Positions 1 to 8,184 of a DNA stretch of 64,000 nt are shown here, piece after piece. This DNA comes from Phytopseudomonas seleniipraecipitans (lineage in GTDB: Bacteria; Pseudomonadota; Gammaproteobacteria; Pseudomonadales; Pseudomonadaceae). The notes under the pieces are model-generated. The model made no database searches, had not been told where the DNA came from, and was given only the letters and a program-made list of their open reading frames with translations. Made by a program: the position numbers and the translations under genes. The DNA is taken from positions 168,908 to 232,907 of the forward strand of contig NZ_FNBM01000008.1 in assembly GCF_900102335.1 (NCBI RefSeq). The letters run 5' to 3'. Position 1 is the first letter of the stretch. Each line of letters opens with the position of its first letter.

Positions 1-1106
1 GCCAGCGTCTGGCCTTCGATGAATTCACTGACGCCGTACAGGAAGTTGCGCTTGCGGGTCGGCGCGCAGGCCTTGAGCACGTGAGGGCTGTCGACGCGCC
101 GGGCGATCCACTCCTCCATGAGAAAGCGCTCGAGATAGCCGGCGTCATGCTGCAAGTCCAGCGAGGGCGTCTTGATCACCACGGTGGCGCCGCTGTCTTC
201 ATCGGTGGCCAGGTACACGTGGCTGCGGGCGCTAGCGTGCAGCGGACGAACGATGCGGTAACCGTCGAACTGCATCCGTGCTTCGAGGATCGGCGGGCAC
301 GGCAGCTCACCGAGCTTGTGCTGCAATTCATCGGCCTCGGCGCGCGGCAAGCTGTCGATGCGTACCAGTTGCAGGGTCAGGTTGTCATCGCTGCCATTGG
401 CCAGGGCCCGGTCGAGGATGTGCTGGGCGGCGTGTTGCAGGTCGCCTGGGTGCTCGGCGATGCAGTCGATCATGAAGCGCGCGTCGACGAATTCGTAGAC
501 GCCGTCGGTGGCCAGCAGAAACAGGTCGCCGCGCTCCAGCGCCAGGGCCTGGTAGTCGATTTCCAGCTGCGGCTGGATGCCCAGAGCACGGCTCAGGTAG
601 CTCTTGCCCTCACCGACCCATACGCGGTGGTCGCGGGTCAGCGGTTCCAGGGAGCCGTCGCGCAAGCGGTAGATACGGGTATCGCCGACGTGGAACAGGT
701 GCGCGGTGGTCGACTTCAGCACCAGGGCGCTGAAGGTACACACGTAGCCGCGGTCCATGTCGTAGCGATGCTGGCCGCGCCGCGTCTGGGCGTGCAGCCA
801 GGCATTGGTGGCACTGAGCACGCGGGTCACCGAGGTCTTTACGGACCAGGCTTCGCTGGTGCTGAAGTAGTCGGAGAGAAACGCCGCCACTGCCGTTTCA
901 CTGGCGATGTGGCTGACGTCGCTGCTGCTGATGCCATCGGCCAGGGCGATGGCGATGCCCTTGCTGCTCAGTTGCGGCTCAAGGGGCACACAGAGGCCGT
1001 GAAAGTCCTGATTGCGCGACTTGCGGCCCTTGTCCGAACACTGGCCGATGCTGACCTGCAGCTGGCTCCGTCTGTCAGTCCACAGGTTTTCAGCGGCAGC
1101 GGCCAT
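1..1106 (-). CDS. PP2C phosphatase / Ser-Thr protein kinase fusion (C-terminus cut by window edge)
   Basis: I translated this directly from the minus strand; the frame stays open to base 1, so the 3' end is missing. Residues about 20-250 form a PP2C-type phosphatase with the metal-binding blocks ALADGIS (55), HVGDTRIYR (139), LLATDGVYE (198) and GSDDNLT (238). From about residue 283 a protein-kinase N-lobe begins, with VIK at 310-312 as the likely ATP-binding lysine. It lies 9 bp downstream of the channel gene on the same strand, so it is probably the last visible gene of the nitrite operon. Pseudomonas nitrate/nitrite assimilation loci are known to carry such a phosphatase-kinase. Its substrate is unknown. 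A role in adjusting transport or reductase activity is inference from position. Confidence 0.88.
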   Translation of the reverse strand, partial: MAAAAENLWTDRRSQLQVSIGQCSDKGRKSRNQDFHGLCVPLEPQLSSKGIAIALADGISSSDVSHIASETAVAAFLSDYFSTSEAWSVKTSVTRVLSATNAWLHAQTRRGQHRYDMDRGYVCTFSALVLKSTTAHLFHVGDTRIYRLRDGSLEPLTRDHRVWVGEGKSYLSRALGIQPQLEIDYQALALERGDLFLLATDGVYEFVDARFMIDCIAEHPGDLQHAAQHILDRALANGSDDNLTLQLVRIDSLPRAEADELQHKLGELPCPPILEARMQFDGYRIVRPLHASARSHVYLATDEDSGATVVIKTPSLDLQHDAGYLERFLMEEWIARRVDSPHVLKACAPTRKRNFLYGVSEFIEGQTL

Positions 1107-1115
1107 CGACGACAC

Positions 1116-1928
1116 TCAGTTGTAGGAGCGCTTGGGAGCGGTCTTGATGTGCGTGGTGTAGAGGGTCAGGCCGGTGAAGGCCAGGCCGCCCACCAGGTTA
1201 CCCAGTGCGGTGGGGATTTCGTTCCAGATCATGTAGTCCATCACCGAAAAATCGCCGCCCATGATCATCCCGAAGGGGAACAGAAACATGTTCACCACCG
1301 AGTGTTCGAAGCCCATGTAGAAGAACAGCATGACCGGCATCCACATGGCGATGGTCTTGCCGCTGACGGTGGTGGAGATCATCGCGCCAACCACGCCCAT
1401 GGACACCATCCAGTTGCACAGCATGCCGCGCAAGAAAATGGTCAGCCAGCCGGCCGTGCCGAACTCGGCGTAGCCCAGCGTGCGCGATTCGCCGATGTGC
1501 GAAATCTTCTCGCCGATCTCACCCGCGCTGGTCGAGAAGCCATAGGTGAAGACGAAAGCCATCATCACGGCGACCGTCAGTGCCCCGGCGAAGTTGCCGA
1601 TGAACACCAGCCCCCAGTTGCGCAGCACGCCACCGATGGTAACCCCCGGACGCTTATCGAGCAGCGCCAGCGGAGCGAGGACGAATACCCCGGTGAGCAG
1701 GTCGAAGCCCATCAGGTACAGCATGATGAAACCGACCGGGAAGAACGCTGCGCCAAGCAGCGGCGAACCGGTCTGCACCGTGATGGTGATGGCGAACACC
1801 GCCGCCAGGGCCAGAATGGCGCCGGCCATGAAGGCGCGGATCAGGGTATCGCGGGTCGACATGAAGATCTTCGACTCGCCGGCATCCACCATCTTGGTGA
1901 CGAATTCGGCAGGAACCAGATAGGACAT
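1116..1928 (-). CDS. Formate/nitrite transporter family channel
   Basis: A 270-residue integral membrane protein of the FNT family (FocA/NirC fold), with about six hydrophobic segments. The start MSYLVPAEF was chosen because a GAGAG-type ribosome site lies just upstream; the longer open frame runs back into nirD and is spurious. FNT proteins are pentameric channels for small monovalent anions. Placement directly after nirB and nirD argues for nitrite import or export rather than formate. The gap to nirD is about 100 bp. The specificity cannot be read from the sequence alone. Confidence 0.85.
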   Translation of the reverse strand: MSYLVPAEFVTKMVDAGESKIFMSTRDTLIRAFMAGAILALAAVFAITITVQTGSPLLGAAFFPVGFIMLYLMGFDLLTGVFVLAPLALLDKRPGVTIGGVLRNWGLVFIGNFAGALTVAVMMAFVFTYGFSTSAGEIGEKISHIGESRTLGYAEFGTAGWLTIFLRGMLCNWMVSMGVVGAMISTTVSGKTIAMWMPVMLFFYMGFEHSVVNMFLFPFGMIMGGDFSVMDYMIWNEIPTALGNLVGGLAFTGLTLYTTHIKTAPKRSYN

Positions 1929-2031
1929 GGAGAGGCTCTCTTTTTTCAGGTGGGGCAAACAGGGAATGAGGTGTCGGGGCAACCGGGGCGCCTGATTGAC
2001 GCTCTTTTCGGCCACCGGTACGTCGTCGAGA

Positions 2032-2412
2032 TCAGCCCGCCAGGCCGATTTCCACGGTGTCGCCATTGAGGCGCACCGGCCACACGCGCAGGCGCTGCTC
2101 CGGATACTCCAGGCAGCTGCCATCGGCCAGGCGGAAATGCTGTTTGTAGAGCGGCGAGGCAATCACCAAGTCGCCCTTGATCTGGCCGATCAGCCCGCGG
2201 CCGATGACGTTGGCGCCGGATTTCGGGTCGCGGTTTTCCACCGCGAACAATTGCTCGCCAGCCTCGCTGTGGGGCAGATGGAACAGTGCGATCTGGTCAC
2301 CCTCTAGCCAGGCCACCACGCCCGAGTTGGCGACCAGATCCTGGCTGCTGCACAGCGGTTGCCACTCGGTGGCGGGAAGCGATTGGGCACGCACGGCGTT
2401 GGACTGGCTCAT
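2032..2412 (-). CDS. nirD: Nitrite reductase [NAD(P)H] small subunit
   Basis: A 126-residue Rieske-fold protein of the NirD type. As in that family, the Cys/His ligands of a true Rieske cluster are not evident, so it should be a structural rather than redox subunit. It partners NirB in the cytoplasmic six-electron reduction of nitrite to ammonium. Its ATG overlaps the nirB stop codon (ATGA), indicating translational coupling. Length is normal for the family. Confidence 0.95.
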   Translation of the reverse strand: MSQSNAVRAQSLPATEWQPLCSSQDLVANSGVVAWLEGDQIALFHLPHSEAGEQLFAVENRDPKSGANVIGRGLIGQIKGDLVIASPLYKQHFRLADGSCLEYPEQRLRVWPVRLNGDTVEIGLAG

Positions 2413-4970
2413 CAGAGCACCTCCTCGGTAACGGGAATCAGGTGTAATTCACTGGCTGTCATCGGCCGGCGCTGGCCGCGTTCCTTGACGAAGTGGATGT
2501 CCGGGTCGGCGCGCTTGTCGTTGACGAAGGTGCGGAAGCGCTTGAGCTTTTCCGGGTCCTTGAGGGCGCCGGCCCATTCGCATTCGTAGCGGTCGACCAC
2601 CAGTTGCATCTGCGCTTCCAGCTCATTGCCGAGGCCCAGGCTGTCGTCGAGGATCACCGCCTTGAGGTAATCCAGGCCGCCTTCCAGCGACTCGCGCCAT
2701 ACCGAGGTGCGCTGCAGCTTGTCGGCGGTGCGCACGTAGAACATCAGCACACGGTCGATGGTGCGGATCAGCGCTTCGTCATCCAGGTCGGTGGCGAACA
2801 GTTCGGCGTGCCGCGGGCGCATGCCGCCGTTGCCGCACACGTAGAGGTTCCAGCCCTTGTCGGTGGCGATCACGCCGATGTCCTTGCTCTGCGCTTCGGC
2901 GCACTCACGGGTGCAGCCGCTGACCGCGAACTTGATCTTGTGCGGCGAACGCAGGCCCTTGTAACGATCTTCCAGGCGCAGCGCCATGCCGACGCTGTCC
3001 TGCACGCCGTAGCGGCACCAGGTGCTGCCCACGCAGGACTTCACGGTACGCAGCGACTTGCCGTAGGCATGCCCGGTCTCGAAGCCGGCAGCGATCAGCT
3101 CGCTCCAGATCTCCGGCAGTTCGTGCAACTGCGCGCCGAACAGGTCGATGCGCTGACCACCGGTGATCTTGGTGTAGAGGTCGTATTTCTTCGCCACCGC
3201 GCCGATGGCGATCAGCCCGTCCGGGGTGATCTCGCCGCCAGGAATACGCGGCACCACCGAGTAGGTGCCGTTCTTCTGCATGTTGGCCATGAAGGTGTCG
3301 TTGGTGTCCTGCAGCGGGATCAGCAGCGGATCGGTGATCGGCTGGTTCCAGCACGACGCCAGGATCGAACCGACTGCCGGTTTGCAGATATCGCAGCCGG
3401 TGTGGCCGCGACCATGCTTGGCCAGCAGCTCCTCGAAACTGAGCACGCCTTCCACGCGGACGATGGCGTACAGCTCCTGGCGGGTATGGGCGAAGTGTTC
3501 GCAGAGGCTCTTGTCGACGGCCACGCCGCGGGCGCTCAGCTCGTGCTCGAAAACCTGCTTGAGCAAGGCGCTGCAGCCACCGCAACCGCTGCCGGCCTTG
3601 GTGATGGCCTTCAATTCGCCAAGGTCGGTGATGCCGGCGTCGACCTGGCAGCACACCGCGCCCTTGCTGACGTTGTGGCAAGAACAGATGGTCGCGGTAT
3701 CCGGCAGCGCATCGGCACCCAGAGTCGGTGCGCCGTCGGAGAGCGGCAGGATCAGGCTGGACGGATCGGCCGGCAGCTTGATGCCGTTCTGGGCGTACTG
3801 CAGCAGGGTGTCGTAATAGCTGTTGTCGCCGACCAGCACGGCGCCGATGACGTGCTGACCATCCGGCGAGACCACCAGACGGCGGTAGCTGGCGTTGGCT
3901 TCGTCGATGTAGCGGTAGCTCTTGGCGCCCGGCGTGGCGGCGTGGGCGTCGCCGATGGAGCCGACGTCGACACCCAGCAGCTTGAGCTTGGTCGACATGT
4001 CGGCGCCGGTGAACGCTTCATGGGCAGTATTCGCGAGCTGCGCGGCGACGTTACGGGCCATCGAATAGCCCGGAGCGACCAGGCCGAAGACCATGCCATT
4101 CCAGGACGCGCACTCGCCGATGGCGAAAATCGCCGGGTCGCTGGTGCGGCAGTCATTGTCGACCACCACGCCACCGCGGGGCGCGACATCCAGGCCAGCA
4201 GCACGGCCGAGGGCGTCCTGCGGACGAATCCCGGCGGAAAACACGATCAGGTCGGTTTCCAAGAATTCGCCGTCATTAAATTTCATCCGGTAGGCGTATT
4301 CCTCACCGATTACGATCTCCTGGGTAGCACGCGACAGGTGTACGCCAACGCCAAGGGCTTCGATGCGCGCCCGCAGTGCGTCGCCACCGTCCACATCCAG
4401 CTGCACCGGCATCAGGCGTGGCGCGAACTCCACCACGTGGGCTTCCAGGCCAAGGGACTTGAGCGCATTGGCGGCCTCCAGCCCGAGCAGGCCGCCGCCG
4501 ACCACCACGCCACGGCGGGCATTGGCTGCTGCCGAGCGGATACCGTCGAGGTCGTCCAGGGTGCGGTAGACCAGGCGCGAATTGCCCTCGGCGCCCGGAA
4601 TCGGCGGCACGAAGGGGTAGGAACCGGTGGCCAGCACCAGCCGGTCGTAGCTGCGACGGCCCTTGGTGGTGACCACTTCGCGGTTCTCGCGGTCGATCTC
4701 CAGCACCTGCTCGCCAAGGTGCAGCTGCACGCCGTTGCGGGCGTAAAGATCAGGCTCGCCAAGGGCCAGGGCTTCGGCATCCTTGCCGGAGAAGTACTCG
4801 GACAGGTGCACACGGTCATAGGCGCGCTGGCGTTCTTCGCCATACACGTGCACCTGATAGCGGTGCAGGGCGCCGCTGGCGATCAACTGCTCCACACAGT
4901 GGTGGCCGACCATGCCGTTGCCGATGACGATCAGGTTCTCGCGCTTGATCGATGTGACGATGGAATTCAT
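2412..4970 (-). CDS. nirB: Nitrite reductase [NAD(P)H] large subunit
   Basis: An 852-residue cytoplasmic assimilatory nitrite reductase. The N-terminal FAD/NAD(P) oxidoreductase half begins with GNGMVG (17-22) and has a second dinucleotide motif GGGLLGLEAA. A BFD-like [2Fe-2S] segment with paired cysteines lies near 427-475, followed by the TGCDICKP motif. The C-terminal sulfite/nitrite reductase half carries the siroheme-[4Fe-4S] ligands as SCVGSTWC (about 641-648) and SGCTREC (about 683-690). It reduces nitrite to ammonium with NirD. Expression is probably controlled by the sigma-54 promoter and the leader terminator upstream. No nitrate reductase gene is visible in the window. Confidence 0.97.
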   Translation of the reverse strand: MNSIVTSIKRENLIVIGNGMVGHHCVEQLIASGALHRYQVHVYGEERQRAYDRVHLSEYFSGKDAEALALGEPDLYARNGVQLHLGEQVLEIDRENREVVTTKGRRSYDRLVLATGSYPFVPPIPGAEGNSRLVYRTLDDLDGIRSAAANARRGVVVGGGLLGLEAANALKSLGLEAHVVEFAPRLMPVQLDVDGGDALRARIEALGVGVHLSRATQEIVIGEEYAYRMKFNDGEFLETDLIVFSAGIRPQDALGRAAGLDVAPRGGVVVDNDCRTSDPAIFAIGECASWNGMVFGLVAPGYSMARNVAAQLANTAHEAFTGADMSTKLKLLGVDVGSIGDAHAATPGAKSYRYIDEANASYRRLVVSPDGQHVIGAVLVGDNSYYDTLLQYAQNGIKLPADPSSLILPLSDGAPTLGADALPDTATICSCHNVSKGAVCCQVDAGITDLGELKAITKAGSGCGGCSALLKQVFEHELSARGVAVDKSLCEHFAHTRQELYAIVRVEGVLSFEELLAKHGRGHTGCDICKPAVGSILASCWNQPITDPLLIPLQDTNDTFMANMQKNGTYSVVPRIPGGEITPDGLIAIGAVAKKYDLYTKITGGQRIDLFGAQLHELPEIWSELIAAGFETGHAYGKSLRTVKSCVGSTWCRYGVQDSVGMALRLEDRYKGLRSPHKIKFAVSGCTRECAEAQSKDIGVIATDKGWNLYVCGNGGMRPRHAELFATDLDDEALIRTIDRVLMFYVRTADKLQRTSVWRESLEGGLDYLKAVILDDSLGLGNELEAQMQLVVDRYECEWAGALKDPEKLKRFRTFVNDKRADPDIHFVKERGQRRPMTASELHLIPVTEEVL

Positions 4971-5014
4971 AGCCTGCCCTCTGTCTGCTGCGGTATCACG
5001 GTTTTCTGCAACGC

Positions 5015-5054
5015 AAAAAAAAGACGCCTGGAGCTGTTGTCAGCTTCAGGCGTC
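5015..5054 (-). terminator. Leader terminator (probable antitermination switch) before nirB
   Basis: On the minus strand an 8-bp stem (GACGCCTG / CAGGCGTC), extended by AGCTG/CAGCT around a small loop, is followed at once by eight T. This is a textbook intrinsic terminator. It sits about 45 bp upstream of nirB, inside the leader between the sigma-54 promoter and the gene, so it would stop nirB transcription unless overridden. In Pseudomonas and Azotobacter relatives, leaders of nitrate/nitrite assimilation operons are controlled by the ANTAR-type antiterminator NasT. Assigning NasT here is inference. Confidence 0.8.
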
Positions 5055-5101
5055 TTTGCCTTGGATTCAGTGATGTCGTTATGGCGTGGATGGCGGGCTA
5101 C

Positions 5102-5147
5102 GGTGCCCAGGCTCATCGCGCCTGGCGGCCTAAGCGGCCAGGGCACC
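5102..5147 (-). promoter_or_regulatory. Upstream leader stem-loop of nirB mRNA
   Basis: Outer arms GGTGCCC and GGGCACC pair on the minus strand and enclose further self-complementary segments (CCAGGC / GCCTGG and GGCC / GGCC). With the terminator hairpin downstream it gives a two-hairpin leader, the layout expected of an ANTAR-protein target. The canonical hexaloop sequence of ANTAR sites is not clearly present, so the exact fold is uncertain. Confidence 0.55.
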
Positions 5148-5177
5148 TGCACGGTTGGTCAGGTCACGCAAAGGAGA

Positions 5178-5194
5178 TAGCAGGTAGCATGCCA
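5178..5194 (-). promoter_or_regulatory. Sigma-54 promoter of the nirBD operon
   Basis: The minus strand reads TGGCATGCTACCTGCTA, a GG-N10-GC match to the -24/-12 sigma-54 consensus. Transcription from it would begin near 5165 and give a leader of about 195 nt containing both hairpins. NtrC is the expected activator for nitrogen-assimilation genes. I did not identify a convincing NtrC palindrome upstream. Confidence 0.75.
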
Positions 5195-5426
5195 ACGCTT
5201 CGAGAAACGCTGCAGCTCAGCAATGACGGGACATGCAGACAGGCATGAAGGTGACTGACCGTTATAGCGGCGGCGGGAAAAGCGAACCAAAATGAAGCGC
5301 TTCCCACCTGAACTCACCGTTTTAGGGCGCACCGGGTGCGAAGCGATAACGGCTTGACCGTCACCTGGCAGGCGTCAGCCCGCATCAACATCCACGACTC
5401 TCGCTCGAAGCGCGCCTGGTGAGCTC

Positions 5427-5496
5427 CGTAGGATGGGTGAAACCAATCAATGGTCGATCTCGGTGGGTTGCGCCTACGCGGCCGAGCCATCCTGCG
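5427..5496. repeat. Interspersed palindromic repeat (CGTAGGATGG type)
   Basis: The two arms, CGTAGGATGG and CCATCCTGCG, are nearly complementary and enclose a GC-rich middle. This belongs with the other GTAGGGTGG-type elements in the window. The surrounding stretch from about 5195 to 5870 holds no credible gene, only this and the next repeat. Confidence 0.6.
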
Positions 5497-5690
5497 ACGT
5501 CATTCTGCAGGAGGACCGTAGCCTGGTTAACCGAAGGCGTAATCCGGGAGCAGTCGATGGACCTGCACTGATTGGCAGAAACGGCGGATTGCGCTCCGCT
5601 AATGGCCCGGCACCCGAGACGCCATGGCATGTTCGTGGTGGCTCAAGCGGATCGCCGCCCGGCTCAGCCTGCGGACAGCAGGGTGAGTGA

Positions 5691-5796
5691 CGTAGGGTGG
5701 ACAACGCTCTTTTTGTCCACCATTGCGATCGCAGAGCGGTGGACGGGTCGGGCCGCGTAGGTGAATCGTCAGCTACGCGCCCCGGTCCACCCTACG
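5691..5796. repeat. Interspersed palindromic repeat (GTAGGGTGGAC type)
   Basis: It begins CGTAGGGTGGACAACGCTC and ends GGTCCACCCTACG, so the ends are inverted copies. Inside is a second inverted pair (TTGTCCACC / GGTGGAC). A related element occurs at 35428-35518. It has no coding capacity and lies between the nirB promoter region and the converging RIO kinase gene. Confidence 0.65.
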
Positions 5797-5870
5797 AAAA
5801 GCCGCTCCCGCCCTTTTGCGGTGGTACATGAAACATCTGTAGGCGACGCGAGCAGATCGTGAACAGGCTC

Positions 5871-6758
5871 CTAGCGCTCCCAAGGCGGAGGCGGCTCACT
5901 GTCCTTGGGCTCGTCTTCGGCATTGAGGGCTGCCTGGCGACGCGCTTCATCGGCCAGCGCGGCCTTGATCTCGCGCATCACCGCATCAACGTCGGCTTCG
6001 TCTTCCGGATCATCGAATTCGCCGGTCAGCACGCTTTCGGGCGTCAGCTTGCCGTCCTCATAGAGCGCCCACATTTCCTTGGCGTACTTGGTGAACTTCA
6101 GCTCCGGCGCGAACTGGCCGAAATAGGCCGCCATGTTGCCGACATCCCGTTCGAGCATCTTGAAGGCGTGATTGTTGCCCGCCGCATCCACCGCCTGGGG
6201 CAGGTCGATGATCACCGGGCCTTCCGGACCAAGCAGCACGTTGAACTCCGAGAGGTCGCCATGCACCAGGCCGGCGCAGAGCATCTTGACGATCTCTTCG
6301 ATCATGAAGGCGTGAAATTCGCGGGCATCTTCAGGGTGCAGGTCGACGTCGTTGAGGCGCGGCGCTACGCCACCCTCGCCGTCGCTGACCAGTTCCATGA
6401 GCAGCACACCTTCGAGGAAGTCGTAGGGTTTGGGCACCCGAACGCCGGCGCTGGCCAGGCGGAACAAGGCCGCGACCTCGGCGTTCTGCCAGGCATCCTC
6501 CTGCCCCTTGCGGCCGTGCTTGGAACCCTTCGCCATGGCGCGGGCGTCCCGGCTATTGCGAACTTTACGGCCTTCCTGATATTCGGCGGCCTGACGGAAA
6601 CTGCGCTTGTTGGCCTCCTTGTAGACCTTCGCGCAGCGCAGCTCGGTACCGCAACGCACCACATAAACCGCTGCTTCCTTGCCGCTCATCAACGGGCGAA
6701 TCACCTCGTCCACCAGGCCGTCTTCGACCAGGGGCTCAATGCGTTTTGGCGTCTTCAT
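5871..6758 (-). CDS. RIO1-type serine protein kinase
   Basis: A 295-residue atypical kinase of the RIO family. The ATP-binding block MSGKEAAVYVV is near residue 25, the catalytic loop LVHGDLSEFNVLL near residue 165, and the metal-binding block IIDLPQAVD follows it. The C-terminus is acidic and proline-rich (PPPPWER). RIO kinases are widespread and linked to ribosome biogenesis in archaea and eukaryotes; the bacterial role is poorly known. It stands alone, divergent from ada. Confidence 0.9.
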   Translation of the reverse strand: MKTPKRIEPLVEDGLVDEVIRPLMSGKEAAVYVVRCGTELRCAKVYKEANKRSFRQAAEYQEGRKVRNSRDARAMAKGSKHGRKGQEDAWQNAEVAALFRLASAGVRVPKPYDFLEGVLLMELVSDGEGGVAPRLNDVDLHPEDAREFHAFMIEEIVKMLCAGLVHGDLSEFNVLLGPEGPVIIDLPQAVDAAGNNHAFKMLERDVGNMAAYFGQFAPELKFTKYAKEMWALYEDGKLTPESVLTGEFDDPEDEADVDAVMREIKAALADEARRQAALNAEDEPKDSEPPPPWER

Positions 6759-6930
6759 CAGCTTTTATCAGGGTCCTCGGTGGTCTATGCGGCCCTTTTA
6801 TACGGCAATCCTGGGGCAGCGCCCAGCCTCTGCCGAAAATGCATCCGCTCATCCGCTTTGAAAGCGCGATTGGCACTGGCGTGGAATCGCCTGGATACCG
6901 ACAATCGACGGACTGTTACAGGAGATGAAC

Positions 6931-7992
6931 ATGTCGGAACAACGCCACTGGCAGGCGGTGTGCGAACGCGACGCCACGCAGGACGGTCACTTCGTCTTTG
7001 CCGTCCGTTCGACAGGCATCTACTGTCGCCCCAGCTGCCCGGCGCGTCGTCCGCTGCGCGAAAACGTCAGCTTCTACAGCGCCCCCGCGCAAGCCGAAGC
7101 AGCGGGTTATCGGCCCTGTAAACGCTGCAGCCCGCAAGGCAACAGCCTGGCCGAGCAGCTCGATGCGCTGGTTACGGCGGCGTGTCGCCTGCTCGACGAG
7201 GCGCAAAAGCCGCTGACCTTGAGTGCGCTCGCGGCACGAATCGGTTTGTCCCCATCGCACCTGGCCCGGGCCTTCAAGGCACGCGCCGGGATGACGCCCA
7301 AGGCCTGGGCCACCGCCCGCCAGCGCGAGCGTCTGGAGCGAACGCTGCCGCTGGCGAACTCGGTGCTCGACGCGGCACTGGCCAGCGGCTACTCAAGCAC
7401 CCGAGCGCTCTATGAAACCGCCGACGGCGTGAGCCCGGCTCGCCGTCGCCTGGGTGCTGCGGGAGAAGTGCTGCGCATCAGCGTGGCGCCCTGCCCGCTC
7501 GGCTACCTGCTGCTGGCCGCCACCGACAAAGGCCTGTGCGCCTTGCTGTTCGGCGAATCCGAAACAGCAGTTGAAACGGAGCTGCGCCAGCGTTTTCCAG
7601 CCGCGACGCTGCAGCGCGATGATGGCGCCCTGCAGGGTTGGCTGCAGGAGGTGCTTCGGCAGATCGAAGAGCCCGCTCGCGCGTCCCGATTGCCACTGGA
7701 TCTGCGCGGCAGCGCTTTTCAGCAACGGGTCTGGCAGGTCCTGCGCGCCATACCAGCCGGGCAGACCCGCACCTACGGCCAACTCGCCGCCCACCTCGAC
7801 AGTCACCCACGCGCCGTGGCTCGCGCCTGCGCCAGCAATCCATTGGGCCTGCTGGTGCCCTGCCACCGCGTCACCGCCGCCGACGGCGGCCTCGGCGGTT
7901 ACCGCTGGGGCGTGGCGCGCAAAGCGGCCCTGCTCAAGGCCGAAGCCGAGGCGAGCAGCGTCGAAACGGAACAGACTGAAGCCCGGCCTTAA
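6931..7992 (+). CDS. ada: Bifunctional Ada: methylphosphotriester sensor, AraC regulator and O6-methylguanine methyltransferase
   Basis: 353 residues. The N-terminal zinc domain has the four-cysteine pattern (YCRPSCPARRP then RPCKRC); a central AraC-type helix-turn-helix follows. The C-terminal methyltransferase has the active-site motif VPCHRV. It removes methyl groups from DNA and, when methylated, activates its own regulon. I chose the ATG at 6931 because the AGGAG at 6920-6924 is then well spaced; the in-frame ATG at 6925 directly abuts it. No alkB or alkA neighbour is present. Confidence 0.95.
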   Translation: MSEQRHWQAVCERDATQDGHFVFAVRSTGIYCRPSCPARRPLRENVSFYSAPAQAEAAGYRPCKRCSPQGNSLAEQLDALVTAACRLLDEAQKPLTLSALAARIGLSPSHLARAFKARAGMTPKAWATARQRERLERTLPLANSVLDAALASGYSSTRALYETADGVSPARRRLGAAGEVLRISVAPCPLGYLLLAATDKGLCALLFGESETAVETELRQRFPAATLQRDDGALQGWLQEVLRQIEEPARASRLPLDLRGSAFQQRVWQVLRAIPAGQTRTYGQLAAHLDSHPRAVARACASNPLGLLVPCHRVTAADGGLGGYRWGVARKAALLKAEAEASSVETEQTEARP

Positions 7993-8017
7993 CCTGGCGA
8001 GGGTAGTCGCCATTTCC

Positions 8018-8131
8018 CGGGTATCGCTCCGCTCAACCCAGGCTGCGACGCTGCATGCCCACAACTCTCGGCCCGGGCTCGCCCTCACGAAGGCCAATCC
8101 GTAGCCTGACGTTGAGCGAAGCGATACCCAG
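8018..8131. repeat. Inverted pair of GGGTATCGC / GCGATACCC repeats
   Basis: GGGTATCGCTCCGCTCAACC near 8019 is matched in inverted orientation by a segment starting CGTAGCCTGACGTTGAGCGA near 8100, about 60 bp apart. A single related copy lies at 57619-57651. It fills the short gap between the converging ada and thiolase genes and may act as a bidirectional hairpin at the transcript ends. Confidence 0.65.
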
Positions 8132-8184
8132 GACAGCGATTCCCGGGCGTCGATGTGCTCGACCTGGGCTACGTTCTGACTGGC

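Noticed and set aside
81..5180. Long open frames on the + strand (662 and 895 codons) opposite the nitrite genes
   Set aside because: They are antisense shadows of high-GC genes: His/Gln/Ala-rich, no domain, no ribosome sites, and they overlap clearly identified nirB, nirD, FNT and phosphatase genes.
5290..5345. NtrC-binding palindrome upstream of the nirB sigma-54 promoter
   Set aside because: GCACC and GGTGC occur near 5330 but are too close together to match the NtrC site spacing.
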